Of a DNA stretch of 64,000 bases, positions 54,914-63,920 are shown one piece after another. The stretch is taken from NCBI RefSeq assembly GCF_946151055.1, contig NZ_CAMGYZ010000013.1, positions 1 to 64,000 of the forward strand, given 5' to 3'. Source of the stretch: Bacillus sp. Marseille-Q3570. GTDB taxonomy: Bacteria > Bacillota > Bacilli > Bacillales > Fictibacillaceae. The notes below the pieces were generated by a model. That model had not been told where the DNA came from and did no database searches. It worked only from the letters and a program-made list of their open reading frames with translations. The translations under genes and the position numbers were made by a program. The stretch's first letter is position 1. Every line of letters begins with the position of its first letter.

Positions 54914-55843
54914 ATGTATTGCGAAACAGATGAGGAATTATTAGAACTAGTTGAGCGTGCTAGAAAATACACAGATCAAGGAAAAGTTGCAAGTTATATC
55001 CCTGCATTGGAAAGAGCGGATCAAAGTGATTTATCGCTTGCTCTCTACTATACGAATGATAAATGTGTCAAGGCTGGCGATGTTGAAAAGAAGTTCACTC
55101 TGCAAAGTGTGTCGAAAGTGTTGGCTCTGGCCCTGGCAATCATGGACCGTGGAGAATATGAAGTTTTCCAGAAAGTGGGGATGGAACCTACTGGAGATCC
55201 ATTCAATTCAATTGCGAAGTTGGAAACACAAGTACCAGCAAAGCCTTTGAATCCAATGATCAATGCTGGAGCTTTAGTGGTGACAAGCATGATTTACGGT
55301 AATTCAGTCCATGAAAAGCTTGGGAGGTTATTAGCTCTCGTTCATGATATGACCAATAATTCAAGTATCGATATAGACGAAGAAGTTGCCCGATCGGAAT
55401 TTGACACGGCTAACCTTAACCGTTCGTTATGTTATTTCATGAAACAGCATAGCATCGTCCATGGCGATGTAGACGAATTGATCGAGTTATACACGAAGCA
55501 GTGTGCGATACAAGTGACTTGTGTGGATTTGGCTCGGATCGGGATGATCCTTGCAAACAAAGGACTGGATCCTGAGACTAACCGCAGAATCCTGCCTGAG
55601 AGGATTGCTACCATTGTCAAGACATTCATGGTGACATGTGGAATGTATAATGCATCAGGGGAATTTGCAATTCAGGTTGGAATTCCATCAAAAAGCGGTG
55701 TTTCTGGAGCAATTCTTGGTCTTGTTCCACCATCGATAGGAATAGGTGTATATGGCCCTGCGCTGAATGATAAAGGTAACAGTATTGGTGGTGTGAAATT
55801 GCTTGAAATGCTTTCCCAACGTTACGACTTAAGCATATTTTAA
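54914..55843 (+). CDS. glsA: Glutaminase (YlaM/GlsA2)
   Basis: 309 residues, exactly the B. subtilis YlaM length when started at the ATG after GGAGGTG (spacing is long, 11 bases). Serine-dependent beta-lactamase-like fold: catalytic Ser-x-x-Lys in FTLQSVSKVLAL (about 64-67), NPMINAGALV (about 115), and SGVSGAILG near the end. It hydrolyses glutamine to glutamate and ammonia in the cytoplasm. Positioned before ylaN as in B. subtilis. Confidence 0.93.
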   Translation: MYCETDEELLELVERARKYTDQGKVASYIPALERADQSDLSLALYYTNDKCVKAGDVEKKFTLQSVSKVLALALAIMDRGEYEVFQKVGMEPTGDPFNSIAKLETQVPAKPLNPMINAGALVVTSMIYGNSVHEKLGRLLALVHDMTNNSSIDIDEEVARSEFDTANLNRSLCYFMKQHSIVHGDVDELIELYTKQCAIQVTCVDLARIGMILANKGLDPETNRRILPERIATIVKTFMVTCGMYNASGEFAIQVGIPSKSGVSGAILGLVPPSIGIGVYGPALNDKGNSIGGVKLLEMLSQRYDLSIF

Positions 55844-55932
55844 GCGGATGCTGTTTGATTTGTGTTGCAATTTAGGCTTTTAAACGATAGTATAGGTAAT
55901 AGAGAGAGGCACTTGGAACGGAGGGATTCGAT

Positions 55933-56211
55933 TTGTCGACTGAGTTGGTTACCGGTCATCGTGAAAAAGCATTTGCATTGCTTCAAGCGGATGCTGAAAA
56001 GATACTTAAATTGATTGAGGTTCAGATGGAAAACTTGACGATGCCGCAATGCCCTCTCTATGAGGAAGTCCTTGACACTCAAATGTTCGGACTTTCCAGA
56101 GAGATAGATTTTGCAGTCCGTTTGGATTTGATTGAAGCTGAGCAAGGAAAGGCGTTACTAGAATCGCTTGAACGTCAACTGACAGCTTTACATGATGCTT
56201 GGTCTAAATGA
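55933..56211 (+). CDS. ylaN: YlaN (Fur-associated iron homeostasis protein)
   Basis: 92 residues from TTG after [22 protein letters not shown]-like start and the invariant [31 protein letters not shown] core are those of YlaN, a small helical protein. It was once listed as essential in B. subtilis; the requirement is relieved by iron, and later work shows it binds iron and Fur. Its conserved position just before ftsW is interrupted here by a MITE and a small membrane-protein gene. Confidence 0.95.
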   Translation: MSTELVTGHREKAFALLQADAEKILKLIEVQMENLTMPQCPLYEEVLDTQMFGLSREIDFAVRLDLIEAEQGKALLESLERQLTALHDAWSK

Positions 56212-56242
56212 TGGCATGGTCAAAGTTCATCTATATAAATAA

Positions 56243-56276
56243 AGCTCAAACTATCGTATGATGGTTTGAGTTTTTT
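56243..56276 (+). terminator. Terminator of ylaN
   Basis: CTCAAACTATC/GATGGTTTGAG stem with a GTAT loop and T6. Confidence 0.9.
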
Positions 56277-56281
56277 ACTTT

Positions 56282-56727
56282 CGTTGTTTTCGCAAACTTT
56301 GTTGCTCTTGCACTTAAAGGAATTATAAGGGCAACTAAGGCTCGACCTACAAAAGGCTTGGTCTCGCCAAGTTTTCTTTAAAAGTGGTTGATATCCGCTC
56401 CAGGATGCTCGCTTTCCGCGGGGCGTGCGATGGGCCCACTTGTCGCCTTGCGACCTCGGAAGTCTCCTTTTCAAGGAAGCATTTGTGCTCTTGCGTCTAC
56501 TAGAAAGTCCTTTCGAAGCAAGCTTCCTCGTCGCATGCCTTGCGAGGAGATGATTCAGGTAGTAGGCACACTGATCCCGCAGGACAAGGAAAGGTTCGGC
56601 AGCGTTATATCGCACGAAGAAAATGCGATTTTCATATTCGAGGAGTCTTGCACCTTGTTCTCCAATCAACTTGCACAAGGTGAGTTTTTAAAATGACTCA
56701 AAAGCAACAATCTTTTAGAAAAGAGCC
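56282..56727 (-). mobile_element. MITE-like element, copy 4 (full length, inverted)
   Basis: About 446 bases in the reverse orientation, from TTGTTTTCGCAAACTTTG to TCTTTTAGAAAAGAGCC. Its interior contains GCACGCCCCGCGG-type and CGCATTTTCTTCGTGCG palindromes shared with other copies. The right end abuts the 33-bp hairpin at 56735. Confidence 0.85.
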
Positions 56728-56734
56728 AAGAAAA

Positions 56735-56767
56735 ACGGTTCTCATGCTCAGGAAGCATGAGAACCGT
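56735..56767. repeat. 33-bp hairpin H1
   Basis: ACGGTTCTCATGCT and AGCATGAGAACCGT around the loop CAGGA. The whole 33 bases are the exact reverse complement of the hairpin at 62002-62034. It lies seven bases from the MITE end and five bases before the ribosome-binding site of the next gene. Confidence 0.85.
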
Positions 56768-56779
56768 CCCCAGAGGAGG

Positions 56780-57256
56780 ATGCATATCGTTTTGCTAATT
56801 GTTCTTGTACTATTTCCGTTAGCTACGTTCATACATGAACTTGGCCATTATCTTACTGCTCGTCTCACCGGGCTCAAAGATTCACGGATGCAACTCGGTA
56901 TAGGTCCGCGGGTTTTACATATCAATAATCAGTTTCTTTGTATCGAATACCGCTTGTTTTATTTTATTGGTGCTCATACATTATCAGGGGAAATGGATGA
57001 AACAAGCTCACTCAATCGTTTCCTCATCACTTTAAATGGACCTTTGATCAATGCAGTTACTGCTTTCTTTATTTTCGGTTTCTATCCTATGGATTTTTCA
57101 TCCATTTTAGATAAAGCTCTCTCAATATTTGCTTACATTAACATATGGATCGCTATTGGGAATCTACTCCCTTATAAAATCAAAGGGCGGAAATCTGACG
57201 GCTTTATTCTATTGGAAAGTTTATGGAGTATTATTACAAACCCTAGACAAATCTAG
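56780..57256 (+). CDS. Small HELGH-motif membrane protein (M50 metalloprotease-like)
   Basis: 158 residues. TM segment 1 (about 3-20) runs straight into FIHELGHYLTARLTG, the HExxH zinc motif of site-2-protease (M50) enzymes; further hydrophobic stretches lie at 88-106 and 115-135 (NRFLITLNGPLINAVTAFFIFG; NGPxxN is M50-like), and INIWIAIGNLLPYKIKGRKSDG resembles the family's NLLPxxxxDG motif. It could be an active intramembrane protease or a related scaffold. AGGAGG abuts the ATG with no spacer, so the start may be the TTG four codons on. The gene is inserted between ylaN and ftsW, next to a MITE. Confidence 0.7.
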   Translation: MHIVLLIVLVLFPLATFIHELGHYLTARLTGLKDSRMQLGIGPRVLHINNQFLCIEYRLFYFIGAHTLSGEMDETSSLNRFLITLNGPLINAVTAFFIFGFYPMDFSSILDKALSIFAYINIWIAIGNLLPYKIKGRKSDGFILLESLWSIITNPRQI

Positions 57257-57339
57257 GAATTCTTCCTTTCTAGGAAGGAAAAATGTCGTTTTACTCGAAT
57301 AGTTTTGGATATAACAAATCATTGTGAGGGTTGCCCATC

Positions 57340-58530
57340 ATGTTCAAAAAAATGTTTAAAAACTATGATTATTCAATGATAGCGGTTGTACTGGCTTTAT
57401 GTACAATCGGTCTCGTGATGGTGTACAGTGCCAGTATGATTATTGCGGTTACACAGTATGGATTCCAAAGTGACCATTTTTTCAAGAAACATTTCGTCTG
57501 GGTCTTGCTTGGCATTATCGCATTTTTCATATTCATGATTTTACCATATAAGATGTACCAGAAGTTGATCGTACCAATAACCCTTGCGATGCTCGGTTCG
57601 TTAATTCTGGTGAAATTCATAGGATCCGAGGTGAATGGAGCGAAAGCATGGTTTTCAGTCGGTGGATTCAGTATCCAACCAGCTGAATATGCTAAGATCG
57701 GGATCATCATTTATTTGGCATCCGTCTTTTCGAAGAAACAGGATTACATATCGGATTTCAAGACTGGTGTAGTCCCGCCATTAATTGTTTTATCACTTGT
57801 CTGCTCGCTCGTCTTCATTCAACCGGATCTAGGTGGTATGTTGGTCATTGCGATGTCTGCTGCAGTGATCCTTTTATGTTCCGGAATGAAATGGACACAT
57901 TTATCGATGATGGCAGGCAGCCTTGGGTTATTAGGGTTTATCGGGTATAAATTTTTATTGACACAAGAACAATTATCACGATTTGCTGCTGCTTACCGGC
58001 CCTTTGATGATCCATCAGGTGATGGTATGCAGTTGATCAATGGATACCTGGCATTGGGTACTGGTGGTTTGTTTGGTAAAGGATTGGGTCAAAGCATCCA
58101 GAAATATGGCTTCCTGCCCCATCCGCATACTGACTTCATCATTGCCATCATTGCTGAAGAATTAGGCTTTATCGGAGTATTGGTTATCATTTTGATGATC
58201 ATGTTCCTCGTTTTTAAAGGGATATATGTTGGATTGCATTGTAAAGATGCATTCGGCAGCCTTTTGGCGATCGGGATATCCGGCATGATCGGAATCCAGA
58301 CCATTGTCAATCTTGGAGCAGCTTCAGGGACACTTCCGCTTACTGGTGTAACATTACCATTCATCAGTTATGGAGGTTCCTCACTTATATTACTTATGAT
58401 CAGTATGGGAATACTTGTGAACATATCGATGTTTGTAAAATATCGTAAACAGCAAAATCCTCCTGCTGATCAATCCCACCCTATGCCACAGCAACGTACC
58501 AAGTTGAAAGTCGTTTCACAGCAACGTTAA
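57340..58530 (+). CDS. ftsW: Peptidoglycan polymerase FtsW
   Basis: 396 residues; the ATG preceded by GAGGG was chosen. SEDS family with ten membrane segments. Landmarks include VMVYSASM (about 25), GSEVNGAKAWFSVGGFSIQPAEYAK (about 90-115, catalytic Asp-containing region of SEDS proteins follows in the large loop) and TLPLTGVTLPFISYGGSSL (about 320-340). It polymerises lipid II at the division septum together with a class b PBP. ylaN-ftsW-pycA is the B. subtilis order. The tail is rich in Gln and Pro, as usual. Confidence 0.93.
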   Translation: MFKKMFKNYDYSMIAVVLALCTIGLVMVYSASMIIAVTQYGFQSDHFFKKHFVWVLLGIIAFFIFMILPYKMYQKLIVPITLAMLGSLILVKFIGSEVNGAKAWFSVGGFSIQPAEYAKIGIIIYLASVFSKKQDYISDFKTGVVPPLIVLSLVCSLVFIQPDLGGMLVIAMSAAVILLCSGMKWTHLSMMAGSLGLLGFIGYKFLLTQEQLSRFAAAYRPFDDPSGDGMQLINGYLALGTGGLFGKGLGQSIQKYGFLPHPHTDFIIAIIAEELGFIGVLVIILMIMFLVFKGIYVGLHCKDAFGSLLAIGISGMIGIQTIVNLGAASGTLPLTGVTLPFISYGGSSLILLMISMGILVNISMFVKYRKQQNPPADQSHPMPQQRTKLKVVSQQR

Positions 58531-58555
58531 CCACAAACTAGGGAGGAATATCAAA

Positions 58556-61500
58556 ATGCAAAAGATCAACAAAATTCTTGTCGCGAACCGTGGAGAAATT
58601 GCCATTCGAATCTTTCGTGCTTGTACAGAACTGGATATACGTACAGTAGCGGTCTACTCTAAGGAAGACTCTGGGTCTTTCCATCGATACAAAGCAGATG
58701 AAGCTTATTTGATCGGAGAAGGTAAAAAGCCGATTGATGCGTACCTTGATATCGAAGGCATTATTGAAGTGGCGAAACGTTATGACGTGGATGCCATCCA
58801 TCCAGGTTATGGATTCCTTTCAGAAAATACTCATTTCGCCAAAAGATGCGAAGAAGAGGGGATCATCTTCATTGGTCCGAATACTGAACATTTGGATATG
58901 TTCGGTGACAAAGTTAAAGCAAGGGAACAAGCGATCAAGGCTGATATTCCTGTTATACCGGGTAGTGATGGTCCGGTCGAAACCCTTGATGATGTAAGAA
59001 GTTTTGCGAAAGAGCATGGTTTTCCAATCATCATTAAAGCGACCCTTGGCGGTGGCGGAAGAGGAATGAGAATCGTCCGGAATATGGCTTCACTTGCTGA
59101 TGCCTATGATCGGGCAAAATCAGAAGCAAAAGCTGCTTTTGGTAAAGACGAAATCTATGTTGAGAAGTTTGTTGAAAATCCGAAGCATATTGAAGTTCAA
59201 ATCCTGGCTGATAACCACGGGAATGTCGTTCATTTGTATGACCGGGATTGCTCTGTCCAGCGTCGTCACCAGAAAGTCGTTGAAGTAGCACCGAGTGTTT
59301 CATTGACTCAGGAACAACGAGATGAGATCTGTGAGGCAGCTGTAAAATTGATGGACAATATCGGTTATGTGAACGCTGGTACAGTCGAATTCCTTGTTTC
59401 AGAAAATGGTTCATTCTACTTTATTGAAGTGAATCCACGAGTCCAAGTCGAACACACGATCACTGAAATGATCACTGGTATTGATATTGTACAATCACAA
59501 ATCATGATTGCTGAGGGGTATCAGTTACATGAGAAACCTCTAGGGATACCGATGCAAGACAAGATTGATTGCCATGGCTTTGCGATACAATGCCGTGTAA
59601 CGACTGAAGACCCAGCGAATAATTTCATGCCTGATACTGGAAAGATCATGGCTTATCGTACTGGAGGGGGATTTGGGGTTCGTCTTGATGCAGGAAACGG
59701 ATTCCAGGGTGCTGTGATTACGCCTCACTATGATTCCTTGCTCGTCAAAGTCTCTACATGGGCATTGTCATTTGAACAGGCAGCTTCCAAAATGGTCCGT
59801 AACTTAAGAGAGTTCCGAATCCGTGGCATCAAGACGAACATATCGTTCCTTGAAAATGTAATCAAGCATGAGAAGTTCGTTTCTGCTGAATACAATACGT
59901 CATTCATTGATACAACACCGGAATTGTTCGTGTTTCCGAAAAGGAAAGACCGCGGGACGAAAATGCTTTCTTATATCGCAAATGTCACAGTCAATGGTTT
60001 CCCAGGATTAGGTGTGCAAAAGAAGCCAGCGTTCAGTAAACCGAGAATTCCTTATGTAAACTATTCGAAACCTTTACTTGATGGAACGAAACAAATTTTG
60101 GATGTACACGGTGTCGAAGGACTAACGGAATGGATTAAATCCCGTGAGGAAGTGCTGCTGACAGACACAACTTTCAGGGATGCTCATCAATCTCTGCTGG
60201 CAACACGAGTAAGAACTCATGATCTGCTTCAAATCGCAGAACCGACTTCCCGCCAAGTTCCAGAGCTCTTTTCTCTGGAAATGTGGGGAGGAGCTACATT
60301 TGATGTTTCTTATCGCTTTCTGAATGAAGATCCCTGGGAACGATTGATCCAACTTAGGAAAAAGTCTCCGAATGTTTTATTCCAAATGCTTTTGAGAGCT
60401 TCAAATGCCGTTGGTTATAAAAATTATCCGGATAACGTCATACGTGAATTCGTAAGTAAATCTGCAGCAGCAGGGATTGATGTGTTCCGGATTTTTGATA
60501 GCTTGAATTGGCTTGATGGAATGAAGGTTGCAATTGATGCGGTAAGGGAAACTGGGAAAGTTGCAGAAGCATCTATTTGTTATACAGGGGATATTCTAGA
60601 CCCCAAAAGGCCGAAGTATAATTTGGATTATTATGTGAATATGGCAAAAGAGCTTGAGCAAGCAGGCGCACATATCCTTGGTATAAAAGATATGGCTGGT
60701 TTGTTGAAACCTCAAGCAGCATACGAGTTGATCTCTGCTTTAAAAGCATCCGTGAACATACCGATCCATCTCCATACTCATGACACGAGCGGAAACGGAA
60801 TCATGACTTATGCCAAAGCCGTAGATGCTGGCGTCGATATTGTGGATGTGGCAATCAGTTCAATGGCAGGTATGACCTCCCAGCCGAGTGCGAATTCCCT
60901 TTATTACGCACTTGAAGGAAGTAGAAGACAGCCGAAAGTATCGATCCATGATCTTGAAGAGCTCTCTCACTATTGGGAAGATGTCCGAAAATATTATCAA
61001 GGATTCGAAAGCGGTCTGATCGCACCACATACAGAGGTTTATGACCACGAGATGCCAGGTGGACAATATAGTAACCTACAACAGCAGGCAAAAGCTGTCG
61101 GTCTCGGTGATCGTTGGGATGAAGTTAAAAGCATGTACCGCCGGGTGAATGACATGTTCGGAGATATAGTCAAAGTTACACCATCATCAAAGGTGGTTGG
61201 TGATATGGCCCTTTATATGGTACAAAATGATCTGACTGAAGATGACATTTTCGAAAAAGGTCAATCACTCGATTTTCCTGATTCAGTTGTCGAAATGTTC
61301 CAGGGATATTTGGGACAGCCGTATCAAGGTTTTCCAAGAGAGTTGCAGCAACTCATTCTGAAAGGAAGAGAACCGCTTGACGCTAGACCAGGTGAAATGC
61401 TGGAACCAGTAGATTTCAAAGAATTGCAAGATATACTCTACCATAAATTGAATCGACCGGTTACAAGTCATGATCTTATTTCTTATGCTCTTTATCCGAA

Positions 61501-61993
61501 GGTTTATCTTGATCGAGAGCAAATGATCGCTCAGTTTGGTGATATCAGTGTTCTTGATACACCTACATTCTTATACGGTATGAGGCTTGGTGAAGAAGTC
61601 GAAGTTGAAATTGAGCAAGGTAAGACATTGATTTTAAAACTGGTCTCAATTGGAGAGCCACAATTAGATGGTACGAGAACTGTTTATTTCGAGTTAAATG
61701 GACAACCTCGTGAAGTAGTTGTAAAAGACGAGAATGTAAAAGCTGAAGTGGTTGCTAAACCGAAAGCAGATAAGAACAACGAGAAACATATAGGGGCCTC
61801 GATGCCTGGAACTGTAATAAAAGTACTTGTTGAAAAAGCTGAAAAGGTTAAAAAAGGTGATCATCTGATGATTACAGAAGCGATGAAAATGGAGACCACG
61901 ATTCAAGCTCCATACGACGCCGAAGTTAAAGACCTGTTCGTATCGAACGGGACGACCATACAACCTGGTGATCTATTGATTGAATTAGCATAA
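58556..61993 (+). CDS. pycA: Pyruvate carboxylase
   Basis: 1145 residues (B. subtilis 1148). Biotin carboxylase ATP-grasp domain (1-450; KINKILVANRGEIAIRI, GGGGRGMRIV), carboxyltransferase TIM barrel (about 530-805; LLTDTTFRDAHQSLLATR, metal-binding His pair in IHLHTHDTSGNG), allosteric/PC-tetramerisation region, and C-terminal biotinyl domain with the biotinylated Lys in TEAMKMET (about 1111). It carboxylates pyruvate to oxaloacetate, complementing pyruvate dehydrogenase encoded in this window. AGGGAGG precedes the ATG, 25 bases after ftsW. Confidence 0.97.
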   Translation: MQKINKILVANRGEIAIRIFRACTELDIRTVAVYSKEDSGSFHRYKADEAYLIGEGKKPIDAYLDIEGIIEVAKRYDVDAIHPGYGFLSENTHFAKRCEEEGIIFIGPNTEHLDMFGDKVKAREQAIKADIPVIPGSDGPVETLDDVRSFAKEHGFPIIIKATLGGGGRGMRIVRNMASLADAYDRAKSEAKAAFGKDEIYVEKFVENPKHIEVQILADNHGNVVHLYDRDCSVQRRHQKVVEVAPSVSLTQEQRDEICEAAVKLMDNIGYVNAGTVEFLVSENGSFYFIEVNPRVQVEHTITEMITGIDIVQSQIMIAEGYQLHEKPLGIPMQDKIDCHGFAIQCRVTTEDPANNFMPDTGKIMAYRTGGGFGVRLDAGNGFQGAVITPHYDSLLVKVSTWALSFEQAASKMVRNLREFRIRGIKTNISFLENVIKHEKFVSAEYNTSFIDTTPELFVFPKRKDRGTKMLSYIANVTVNGFPGLGVQKKPAFSKPRIPYVNYSKPLLDGTKQILDVHGVEGLTEWIKSREEVLLTDTTFRDAHQSLLATRVRTHDLLQIAEPTSRQVPELFSLEMWGGATFDVSYRFLNEDPWERLIQLRKKSPNVLFQMLLRASNAVGYKNYPDNVIREFVSKSAAAGIDVFRIFDSLNWLDGMKVAIDAVRETGKVAEASICYTGDILDPKRPKYNLDYYVNMAKELEQAGAHILGIKDMAGLLKPQAAYELISALKASVNIPIHLHTHDTSGNGIMTYAKAVDAGVDIVDVAISSMAGMTSQPSANSLYYALEGSRRQPKVSIHDLEELSHYWEDVRKYYQGFESGLIAPHTEVYDHEMPGGQYSNLQQQAKAVGLGDRWDEVKSMYRRVNDMFGDIVKVTPSSKVVGDMALYMVQNDLTEDDIFEKGQSLDFPDSVVEMFQGYLGQPYQGFPRELQQLILKGREPLDARPGEMLEPVDFKELQDILYHKLNRPVTSHDLISYALYPKVYLDREQMIAQFGDISVLDTPTFLYGMRLGEEVEVEIEQGKTLILKLVSIGEPQLDGTRTVYFELNGQPREVVVKDENVKAEVVAKPKADKNNEKHIGASMPGTVIKVLVEKAEKVKKGDHLMITEAMKMETTIQAPYDAEVKDLFVSNGTTIQPGDLLIELA

Positions 61994-62001
61994 TTGTGGC
62001 G

Positions 62002-62034
62002 ACGGTTCTCATGCTTCCTGAGCATGAGAACCGT
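62002..62034 (+). terminator. 33-bp hairpin H2 / terminator of pycA
   Basis: ACGGTTCTCATGCT, loop TCCTG, AGCATGAGAACCGT, then TTTTCC. Exact reverse complement of hairpin H1 at 56735 and, like it, set next to the GGCTCTTTTC end of a MITE copy (10 bases away). Confidence 0.85.
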
Positions 62035-62044
62035 TTTCCATTTT

Positions 62045-62484
62045 GGCTCTTTTCTAAAAGATTGTTGCTTTTGAGTCATTTAAAAAAAACACCTTGTGCA
62101 AGTGGATTGGAGAGCAAGGTGCGAGACTCCTCGAAAATGAAAATCGCATTTTCTTCGTGCGATGTAACGCTCCCGAAGCTTTCCTTGTCCTGCGGGATCA
62201 GTGTGCCTACTACCTGAATAATCTCCTCGTAAGGCATAAGGAAGCTCGCTTCGACAGCACTTTCTTGTAGACACTGGAGCACAAATGCTTCCTTGAAAAG
62301 GAGACTCCCGAGGTCGCAAGGCGACAAGTGGACTCACCGCACGCCCCGTGGAAAGGGAGCATCCTGGAGCGGAAACCAATGACTTTTAAAGAAAACTTGG
62401 CGAGACCAAGCCTTTTGTAGGTCGAGCCTTAGTTGCCCTTATACTTTCTTTAAGTGCAAGAGCAACAAAGTTTCCGAAAACAGC
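62045..62484 (+). mobile_element. MITE-like element, copy 5 (full length)
   Basis: 440 bases from GGCTCTTTTCTAAAAGATTG to GTTTCCGAAAACAGC. The two ends are imperfect inverted repeats of about 28 bases (consensus GGCTNTTTTCNNAAA, then TTGTTGCTYTTG). Together with the inverted copy at 56282 it brackets the M50-like gene, ftsW and pycA. Confidence 0.85.
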
Positions 62485-62540
62485 ATTTATTTTAGAATTT
62501 TATCAAATATTATCGTGTAGGCGAATTCTGTTTTAAAATC

Positions 62541-62592
62541 ACCAAAATAGAGCTGATCCAATTCATCCTTACGATGATCGGAGTCAGCTCTT
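62541..62592 (-). terminator. Terminator of ctaA
   Basis: AGAGCTGACTCC/GGATCAGCTCT stem with a long loop; on the minus strand it is followed by ATTTTGG. Confidence 0.7.
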
Positions 62593-62616
62593 TCAAATAT
62601 CTATACATTCATACCG

Positions 62617-63504
62617 TCAGTCTTTCCGTAACGCCACCATTACCAGATAACTGAGTGTTGCAAACAATAGGGAAACGAACAGTCCGTGCATTAAGCCGAT
62701 GAAGAGATTCAATTTGGTGAAAATGATCAATGCTCCAGTAGTGACCTGCAAGGATACGAGAATCAACAGCAATAAAAATGTATGGTATAAGATTTTCATG
62801 TTTCTATAATAGGATCTGATTTGGATAAAACTCAACAAGATCCAGATAAACAATAGACCTGCCATGAAGCGATGAGTATAATGGATCAGTTCTAATTCAT
62901 TCGTCGGAGGCATGAGCTGTCCGTTACATAACGGCCAACCTGAGCATGCCAGACTTGCTTTTGTGTGTCTTACTAATGCTCCTGTGTATACAAGTGTATA
63001 TAGATAGATGAATAGCAGATAAATATTCAACTTGAAATTTTTATTGATCTTCAGAGTTGCTCGGCCGTTTCCGTTCTCAAAGATGACAACGGCCAATAAC
63101 ACAACACTCGCAAAAGATATTAATGAAAAACCGAAGTGAAGTGCCAGTACAAAGGACGATTGTCCCCAAATCACTGCGGCAGCTCCTAATAAACCTTGAA
63201 AAACGATGAAAAATACAGATAAAAATGCAAGCCATTTCACTTCTCGGATTTGCTTGAATTTCCACCATGACCAAATTGCTAGTATGACAACCATCAAACC
63301 AAGAGTCGCAGAAACAATTCTGTGACTATACTCAATCATTGTTTCTACTTTTGGTTGGGAAGGGAGTACTTCGCCGTAACATAATGGCCATGAGTTTCCG
63401 CAGCCTTCACCAGAGCCAGTAGTGGTTACAATGGCACCCATCAATAAGACTAAAAGCATACCTAGACTTGTCAGGATCGCATAGAATTTTAAATATCGAT
63501 TCAT
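62617..63504 (-). CDS. ctaA: Heme A synthase
   Basis: 295 residues with eight membrane helices in two four-helix repeats. Heme-binding motifs: MIEYSHRIVSATLG (His about 60), LHFGFSLISF (about 123), ELIHYTHRFMAGL (about 216) and GLMHGLFVSLLF (about 278); the paired cysteines near each extracellular loop (SGEGCGNSWPLCYG and SLACSGWPLCNG) are also present. It oxidises heme O to heme A for the aa3-type oxidase. Divergent from ctaB across about 415 bases, as in B. subtilis. GAGAAGGTG precedes the ATG. Confidence 0.95.
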   Translation of the reverse strand: MNRYLKFYAILTSLGMLLVLLMGAIVTTTGSGEGCGNSWPLCYGEVLPSQPKVETMIEYSHRIVSATLGLMVVILAIWSWWKFKQIREVKWLAFLSVFFIVFQGLLGAAAVIWGQSSFVLALHFGFSLISFASVVLLAVVIFENGNGRATLKINKNFKLNIYLLFIYLYTLVYTGALVRHTKASLACSGWPLCNGQLMPPTNELELIHYTHRFMAGLLFIWILLSFIQIRSYYRNMKILYHTFLLLLILVSLQVTTGALIIFTKLNLFIGLMHGLFVSLLFATLSYLVMVALRKD

Positions 63505-63920
63505 TCCGACACCTTCTCTATAATAATTAAGAAAAAGTAACTATTTGTTCTATAATAATTACAAGTTTGGTGAACCTTACCATTAAGAATAAGTCTAAAG
63601 CAATCGACCACCTTCACACAATTCAAAATGAAACAGACAATCTGAATCAACTGGATCAAGGACTACGTGTGTCGATTGAACACTAGGGCAAGTATACAAA
63701 ACTATTGAATTCGTTTATAATGTTAAAGGACAATTTCAATCGACAATATCGTATCACATGTGTCGGGTAGAAATCATTGTAATTGTGAACAAGCATAGAC
63801 AATTTACAAAAAGTTATTTTCAGAAACCCTTTTTACTGATAAATTAGAATAGGTGTTTTACTCACACTTATGTTTAAATGTAAGGGTTGGAGTAAAGAGC
63901 ATTTAGAAGGAGGTGGAAGC
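63505..63920. other. Divergent ctaA/ctaB promoter region
   Basis: No gene is seen. AT-rich with several TATAATAATT-like stretches near 63517 and 63552 that could serve ctaA, and a possible -35/-10 set for ctaB around 63780-63860 that I could not resolve. In B. subtilis this interval carries ResD and Spo0A/CcpA-related control; no clear matching sites were read here. Confidence 0.4.

Noticed and set aside
56693-56779. 29-codon N-terminal extension of the M50-like protein
   Set aside because: It is encoded by the MITE end and hairpin H1, upstream of the only ribosome-binding site.
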